This document shows, piece after piece, positions 59,435 through 64,000 of a stretch of 64,000 nucleotides of DNA. Numbering within the stretch: the stretch's first letter is position 1; the number at the start of each line of letters is the position of its first letter. The stretch comes from Anaeromyxobacter dehalogenans 2CP-1 (GTDB lineage Bacteria > Myxococcota > Myxococcia > Myxococcales > Anaeromyxobacteraceae): contig NC_011891.1 of assembly GCF_000022145.1 (NCBI RefSeq), positions 2,864,001 through 2,928,000 on the forward strand, in the 5' to 3' direction. The notes beneath the pieces are model-generated. The model had not been told where the DNA came from. It ran no database searches and saw only the letters and a list, made by a program, of their open reading frames with translations. A program made the translations under genes and the position numbers.

Positions 59435-62161
59435 TCAGCGGATCACCTTGGACGTGCTGTAGGCAGTCGCGGGGGACATGTCGAGGAGGAAGTTCTCCGA
59501 GTAGGTCACGAAGAACCGGTAGCCGTCCGCCTGCTTCCCCGGGAACGGGCTGCGGTCGAACGGGACCGCGGCCACCGGGAAGCTCGAGGCCGCGTTGGAG
59601 CCGGTGGTCGGGCCGCGGTACGCGTACGCGATCCCGCTCTGCGTGATGAACGTGAGCGACATGTCGCGCTCGAGCTCGGTCGTGCAGACGTCCTCGACGA
59701 CCGTCTTGGTCCGCGGGTCGATGACCACGTCACCGTTCGCGTCCACCTGCGCCTGGCCGCAGCCGAGGTGGAAGGACACGATCGGGCCGCTCGCGTCCGG
59801 GAGCGTGTCCGCGATGGCCGCCCAGTCCACCCAGCAGCCCTTCGTCGCCGAGGCCTTGGGGCCGTCCACGATGTCGAGGCACCGGTCGGACAGATAGTAG
59901 AGGCGCCGCGCCTTCCGCGCGAGCACGAGCCGCTCGCACTCGGAACGGCACGCCTCGTCCACGCAGGCCGTGAACGCCGCCGGTGCGTTCGGACCGTAGG
60001 CCTCCGCCGGCCAGGGCAGGATCGGGCAGCTGATCGCGTCCTCGCCGAGCGGCGGCGGCGCCAGCGCCGAGTAGGTCAGGTGGAACGGATCGGCAGCGGT
60101 CGGATCGCTCTCGAGCTGCGGCCGCCCCACGTAGCCCATCGAGGCGCCGCCGGCGATCAGGCCCGCGGCGCGGATGGTGACGAGCATGTTGCCCGCGGGG
60201 GCGACCTGCTTCAGCGCGGCGATGCACTCCGGGGTCGCGGGCAGCCGCTCGGCGGCGACCGGGTTCCGCAGGTCGATGAGCTGCGTCTCGTCGAGCGTCA
60301 CCGCGCCGCCCGGGTACGCGGCGGAGGGCGGCAGGATCGCGGTGATGCGCGTCTCGTAGGAGGTGGTGCTGGGCGTCTCGGTGTCAGGGTCGGTGGTCAG
60401 GCAGGCGGTCACCGTGCTGGCGGGCGCGAGCTGCGCGATGTCGCCGACGTGGACCGCCAGCGAGGGATCGAACAGGCGCGCCACGTCCACCAGCTGCGTG
60501 GAGCCGTCTGAGCGCGGGAGCGGCGTCTGGACCGCGAGCCAGAGGCGGCCGTCCGCGGTCGCGCCGGTCTGGCCTGCCCGCGCCGAGAGCCCGGGGAGCG
60601 GTCCCTGGTACAGGACGGTCCAGGTGTCCGTCGCGGTGTAGCCCGGGGTGACGCGCACCGTGCGCGGCATGTTGGCCGAGGTGGAGGCGAGCGCCGCGGT
60701 CGGTCGCGTCACCGTCGGCCACGCGGTGAGGTCCCAGAGGCCCAGCCGCAGCCGCGAGGGCTTCACCAGGTACTTGCCGGGGTTCTCGGGGTCCGGCACC
60801 ACCAGCGACGGCGAGAACACCGTGCCGCCGGTGACGCTGGTCCGGGTGCTGGTGCGGAGGATGGAGGCGTTGAGCGGGATGTGCCAGCGCGCCAGGTCCA
60901 CCATGTAGACGCGCCCGTCGCCGGAAGCGAGGACCGCGACGCCGGTGGTCTTCACCTGGCCCGATCCCGGGGCGAGCAGCATGTAGCCGTTCGCGGCCGA
61001 CAGCTGCACGTCGCTGGGCTCGTTGGTGGGCGGCAGCGCCGGCGGCCCCGAGATCGCGATCGCGATCGGGATGCTCGGGACCGCCATCGGCGCGAGGTAC
61101 GGCATCTCGCCGGTCGGATCGGCCATGAGGCCGCCGCGCGCCGGGTCGATCACCGCGAGCCCGCACGGCATCCGCGCGGTGCGCCCGCAAGCGGCCGGAT
61201 CGAGGAACGCGTACACGCGGAGATCCTGGTTCGGCGCCTTGCAGAAGGGATCGCCGGGCTGGCGCACGCAGAACGTGTCGCCGTCCTGCACCCCCACGAA
61301 GCGTTCGGTCACCTTCGCGGCGGCCACGAGCGTGGTGCCGACGCGCGCGTCGAGCGCGCGGACGGTCCAGGAGCCCACCGCGCCGGTGGTGTCGATCTCG
61401 CCGACGCCGAAGACGCCCGACCCCGGGATCACCTCGTCCACGGTGGCCGCGAACAGGCGGTCGTGGTCGGGCGACTCGGCCAGCGAGAGCGCCTCGAAGC
61501 CGAGGTCCTGCAGCGCCGGCGTGCCGCTCGGCGCGATGCTCCCGTCCGCCTGCCGCGCGAAGTCCACCACCGCGAGGCGGCCGCCCGCGATGCTCGCCAG
61601 GACGCGCGCCTTGCCGCGGGCCACCTGCCAGGTGCCGGCGGTCGCGCCGGGCTCGAGCACCGGGACGGCGATCATGTCGAGCACCTGCGCGCCGGGCGCG
61701 AGCGCGCCCAGGTCGAGCGGGTCCGCCCCGGCCGGCTGCACCACGTGCGTGGCCAGGTCCCAGGTCGCCACGAGCTGCAGCCGCGACGAGCCCGGCGACA
61801 CCACCACCAGGAGGTCGGGCAGGCCGGTGCCGTCGGCGTTCTGGCCGTCGTGCAGCCCGGCCGAGGCGAGCAGCGTCGGGTGCGGCTCGCCGGGGAGCGT
61901 CGGCACCGCCAGCGGGCGGATCACCACCGGCGCGAGCACCGGTTCGTCGTCCAGCGCGTCGATGAAGATGAGCTCGTCGCGGCCGGAGTTCGCGACCGCG
62001 ACGTACGGGTGCGCCGGGTCGAGGGCGTTCTTGGTCGTGAGGCCGCGGAACACGGCCACGCCGCCCGGGCTCACCAGCCCGAGGTCCGGCTTCGCCGCGG
62101 AGCTTCCGCAGCCGGCGCTCGCGGCGAGCGCCAGCAGGAGGAGGGCGTTGCGTGCGGTCAC
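59435..62161 (-). CDS. Large putative outer-membrane lipoprotein
   Basis: 908 residues, unknown family. The GTG at 62161 gives a signal sequence (ALLLLALAASAGCGSS) with a lipobox-like SAGC. The body is beta-rich and repetitive (HPYVAVANSGRDELIFID, ASGDGRVYMVDLARW), suggesting propeller-type repeats. The last third contains many Cys residues (for example ACVDEACRSEC), probably disulfide-bonded outside the cytoplasm. It overlaps the preceding lipoprotein gene by 4 bases, so the two products likely work together. Role unknown. Confidence 0.75.
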   Translation of the reverse strand: MTARNALLLLALAASAGCGSSAAKPDLGLVSPGGVAVFRGLTTKNALDPAHPYVAVANSGRDELIFIDALDDEPVLAPVVIRPLAVPTLPGEPHPTLLASAGLHDGQNADGTGLPDLLVVVSPGSSRLQLVATWDLATHVVQPAGADPLDLGALAPGAQVLDMIAVPVLEPGATAGTWQVARGKARVLASIAGGRLAVVDFARQADGSIAPSGTPALQDLGFEALSLAESPDHDRLFAATVDEVIPGSGVFGVGEIDTTGAVGSWTVRALDARVGTTLVAAAKVTERFVGVQDGDTFCVRQPGDPFCKAPNQDLRVYAFLDPAACGRTARMPCGLAVIDPARGGLMADPTGEMPYLAPMAVPSIPIAIAISGPPALPPTNEPSDVQLSAANGYMLLAPGSGQVKTTGVAVLASGDGRVYMVDLARWHIPLNASILRTSTRTSVTGGTVFSPSLVVPDPENPGKYLVKPSRLRLGLWDLTAWPTVTRPTAALASTSANMPRTVRVTPGYTATDTWTVLYQGPLPGLSARAGQTGATADGRLWLAVQTPLPRSDGSTQLVDVARLFDPSLAVHVGDIAQLAPASTVTACLTTDPDTETPSTTSYETRITAILPPSAAYPGGAVTLDETQLIDLRNPVAAERLPATPECIAALKQVAPAGNMLVTIRAAGLIAGGASMGYVGRPQLESDPTAADPFHLTYSALAPPPLGEDAISCPILPWPAEAYGPNAPAAFTACVDEACRSECERLVLARKARRLYYLSDRCLDIVDGPKASATKGCWVDWAAIADTLPDASGPIVSFHLGCGQAQVDANGDVVIDPRTKTVVEDVCTTELERDMSLTFITQSGIAYAYRGPTTGSNAASSFPVAAVPFDRSPFPGKQADGYRFFVTYSENFLLDMSPATAYSTSKVIR

Positions 62162-63540
62162 GGGCGCTCCTGGCCCAGGCGCCGCGGCACCTGGCGCGTC
62201 GGATCGTTGGGGTCGGCCACCTCGACGATGGCCGCCTCGCCCGGGTTGTCGAGCGGCACGTCCACCGGGGTGACGAAGCTGGAGTCGAACGCGGACACGT
62301 AGAGCCGCGCGCTGGCGCCGCGATCCTGCACGGCGATGCCGTACGGCACGCGGCCGAGCAGCGGCGCGCCGGTGACGTCGTCGCGCCCGAACACGCGCGC
62401 CATCGCGCCGACGTCGTCGTCGTAGATCCAGAGCAGGCCCTCGTCCGACACCGTGATCGCGACCACGTCGCGCTTGCCGGGCCGCCGCGGCAGCACGCGC
62501 ACCTCGGCCGGCCCGAAGCCGACCGGGATTGCGCCGATGAAGCGGAACGCGGGCACGCCGAACTGCGCCTCGTCCACCTCCAGCACGATGAGCACGCCGC
62601 CGGTGTCGAAGCCGGGGCGCCAGCCCAGGGAGGCCGCCAGGTCCGCGTCGAACAGCCGGGCCCCGATGTAGAGCCGGCGCGGCATCGGCTTGCCGTCCGC
62701 GCCCACGTTCGGGTTGGAGATCGCGATCCCGCCGAGGTCGGCCCCGCGCACGAACTCGCCGACGTTGACGACGTCCGCGTGGCACTCCGCCAGGTACAGC
62801 GGCGGGTCGCACCAGCGGGTCACGTCCACGTAGCGCAGGGCGGCGCTGCCGTAGTCGGCGCTGCTGGTGAAGTAGATGCGGTCGAGCGCGGCGTCGTACA
62901 CGACCGAGTGCGTGGTCCCGTAGCCGAAGTCGGCCGTCCGCTGCTCGCCGGTGGAGAGGTCGATCTCCACCAGGCGGGAGACGGCGCGGTTGGTGCGCCG
63001 CGCGGTCACGAAGGCGCGCGGGCGTCGCGCGTCGCGGCAGGCGACGGTCACGCCGAACGGATCCAGGAAGTCCTCGGGCAGCAGCTGCGGGCAGTCGGCG
63101 CCGCAGGTGAGCGCGCCGTCCGCCCCGAGCGCCACCTTGTAGACCTGCCGGGTGGCGCGGGACGCGACCAGCGCCACCGACTGCGGCAGGTCGCAGGCAT
63201 CGGCGGACGTGTCGAGCCCCGCCGGCGCGGCCGCCTCGGCCACGGCCAGCTCGCCGCCGAAGCTGCCCATGCGCAGCGTGTCGTCGATGGCGAGCCCGCC
63301 CTGCGGGCTCGCCTCCGGCCCGACCGAGAACAGCACCCCGCCCTCGTCGCGGTCGTAGGCGAGGTCGTAGTTGGAGGAGACGACGAGGAGCTGTTCCTGG
63401 CCGGCGGGGCCGCGGACCGCCACGCCCACCGGGTAGTGGAAGCGATCGAGCGGCGAGGGCGGCGCGGTTCCGGAGCTTCCGCACGCGGCCGCGAGACACA
63501 TCAGGAGGATCGGGGCGCTGCGTCGAGCGACGTGGTGCAC
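62158..63540 (-). CDS. Putative lipoprotein with propeller-like repeats
   Basis: 460 residues, unknown family. The signal sequence ends in the lipobox LAAAC followed by Gly-Ser-Ser, so outer-membrane sorting is likely. Repeats such as FHYPVGVAVRG, LLVVSSNYDLAYD, DPFGVTVACRD and VPYGIAVQD fit YVTN/NHL-like beta-propeller blades. I chose the GTG at 63540 for a compact signal peptide; a GTG at 63588 next to the glyS stop is possible. First gene of a two-gene unit with the 908-residue lipoprotein. Confidence 0.75.
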   Translation of the reverse strand: MHHVARRSAPILLMCLAAACGSSGTAPPSPLDRFHYPVGVAVRGPAGQEQLLVVSSNYDLAYDRDEGGVLFSVGPEASPQGGLAIDDTLRMGSFGGELAVAEAAAPAGLDTSADACDLPQSVALVASRATRQVYKVALGADGALTCGADCPQLLPEDFLDPFGVTVACRDARRPRAFVTARRTNRAVSRLVEIDLSTGEQRTADFGYGTTHSVVYDAALDRIYFTSSADYGSAALRYVDVTRWCDPPLYLAECHADVVNVGEFVRGADLGGIAISNPNVGADGKPMPRRLYIGARLFDADLAASLGWRPGFDTGGVLIVLEVDEAQFGVPAFRFIGAIPVGFGPAEVRVLPRRPGKRDVVAITVSDEGLLWIYDDDVGAMARVFGRDDVTGAPLLGRVPYGIAVQDRGASARLYVSAFDSSFVTPVDVPLDNPGEAAIVEVADPNDPTRQVPRRLGQERP

Positions 63541-63588
63541 GGGGTGCGAACCGTAATCCGGCGTCCGAGAGAGGGTCAAGCGCTCCAC

Positions 63589-64000
63589 CTACCCGGCCCT
63601 GGCCTGGGCGGGCGCCTCGGCCTGGATCTTGCGGAAGTCGGCGAGGTCGGAGAACAGCGCCGCCACCCGCCGCATCAGGCCGAGCCGGTTGGCGCGGAGC
63701 GCGGGGTCCTCGGCCATCACCAGCACGCCGTCGAAGAAGCGCGCCACCGCCGGCTCCAGCGTCGCCACCGTGCGGAGCACGGCCGGGTAGTCGCGGGCCG
63801 CGCGGCGCGCCACCACCTCCTGCTCCACCTTCTCGAGCGCCGCCAGCAGGTCCTTCTCCGCCGCGTCGCGCAGCAGCGCCGGATCCACCGCGGCCGCGCC
63901 GGAGCCGCCCGCCTTCTCCTGGATGTTCGCGACGCGCTTGAACGCGACGGCGAGCGAGCCGAAGTCGGGTCGCGCCTTGGCGTCGGCGAGCGCCTCCAGG
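63589..64000 (-). CDS. glyS: Glycyl-tRNA synthetase beta subunit, C-terminal part (runs off the window)
   Basis: 137 codons are visible with no start inside the window. VAFKRVANIQEKAG and, near the end, PAVARFFDGVLVMAEDPALRANRLGLMRRVAALFSDLADFRKIQ are the C-terminal GlyS anticodon-binding-type domain. GlyS pairs with GlyQ in bacterial alpha2-beta2 glycyl-tRNA synthetase. glyQ should lie beyond 64000. Confidence 0.93.
   Translation of the reverse strand, partial: LEALADAKARPDFGSLAVAFKRVANIQEKAGGSGAAAVDPALLRDAAEKDLLAALEKVEQEVVARRAARDYPAVLRTVATLEPAVARFFDGVLVMAEDPALRANRLGLMRRVAALFSDLADFRKIQAEAPAQARAG

Noticed and set aside
1-64000. Search for CRISPR arrays, insertion sequences, phage genes, tRNAs and rRNAs
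   Set aside because: No regularly spaced repeats, transposase or integrase motifs, attachment-site repeats or tRNA T-loop patterns were seen.

Overview
The window is about 64 kb of very GC-rich DNA. Coding is dense and sits on both strands, many genes overlap by 4 bases (GTGA/ATGA), and GTG or TTG starts are common. There is no rRNA, tRNA, CRISPR array or mobile element that I can see. Gene content points to Anaeromyxobacter (Myxococcota): a flagellar cluster combined with myxococcal PilZ/FHA/receiver proteins, and a globin-coupled histidine kinase whose key residues match the characterised AfGcHK of Anaeromyxobacter sp. Fw109-5 with a constant offset of three. The species assignment is inference.

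Layout. 0-3.6 kb: a chemotaxis-type signalling block (CheA N-terminus, divergent CheX-like protein, a REC-REC-STAS-like protein, an HDOD protein). 3.9-14.1 kb: fliLMNOPQR-flhBAFG-fliA (C-ring, export gate, placement proteins, sigma-28). 14.3-15.5 kb: a GNAT gene convergent with fliJ. 15.6-23.3 kb: flgFGAHIJMNKL (rod, rings, FlgM/FlgN, hook-filament junction). 23.4-27.7 kb: flagellin, fliD, FliS-like, FliT-like, second flagellin, fliS. 27.7-29.9 kb: a glycosyltransferase and a PilZ/receiver-like protein, both on the minus strand. Recognisable sigma-54 (-24/-12) sites precede fliL, flgF, cheA and the cheX block. Three sigma-28 sites of shared design precede flgM and both flagellins. The cluster therefore reads as a sigma-54 then sigma-28 cascade gated by FlgM.

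30-34 kb: a secreted DPP-IV-type peptidase and molybdenum-cofactor genes mobB and moeA, divergent from a Cys-rich FNR-like regulator. 34.2-46 kb: an apparent redox/energy-stress island with tatA, universal stress proteins, CBS-domain proteins, the globin oxygen-sensor kinase, a two-receiver response regulator, a receiver-kinase, an NtrC-type sigma-54 activator, a radical SAM enzyme, a DksA/TraR-type zinc-finger protein and a zinc alcohol dehydrogenase. 46-64 kb: mostly housekeeping genes (SRAP, PncA, YhaM-like nuclease, HAD phosphatase, TatD, MetG, HolA, HolB, DivIVA, PolA, an FHA protein), then two large putative lipoproteins and the C-terminus of GlyS.

The most interesting points are the FlgJ-LytM fusion, the reconstructed promoter hierarchy, the globin-kinase relay placed beside Usp/CBS genes (one with its own sigma-54 site), and the flagellum-linked glycosyltransferase plus PilZ module. 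Not found here, and presumably elsewhere, are fliE, fliF, fliG, fliH, fliI, fliK, flgB, flgC, flgD, flgE and motAB.
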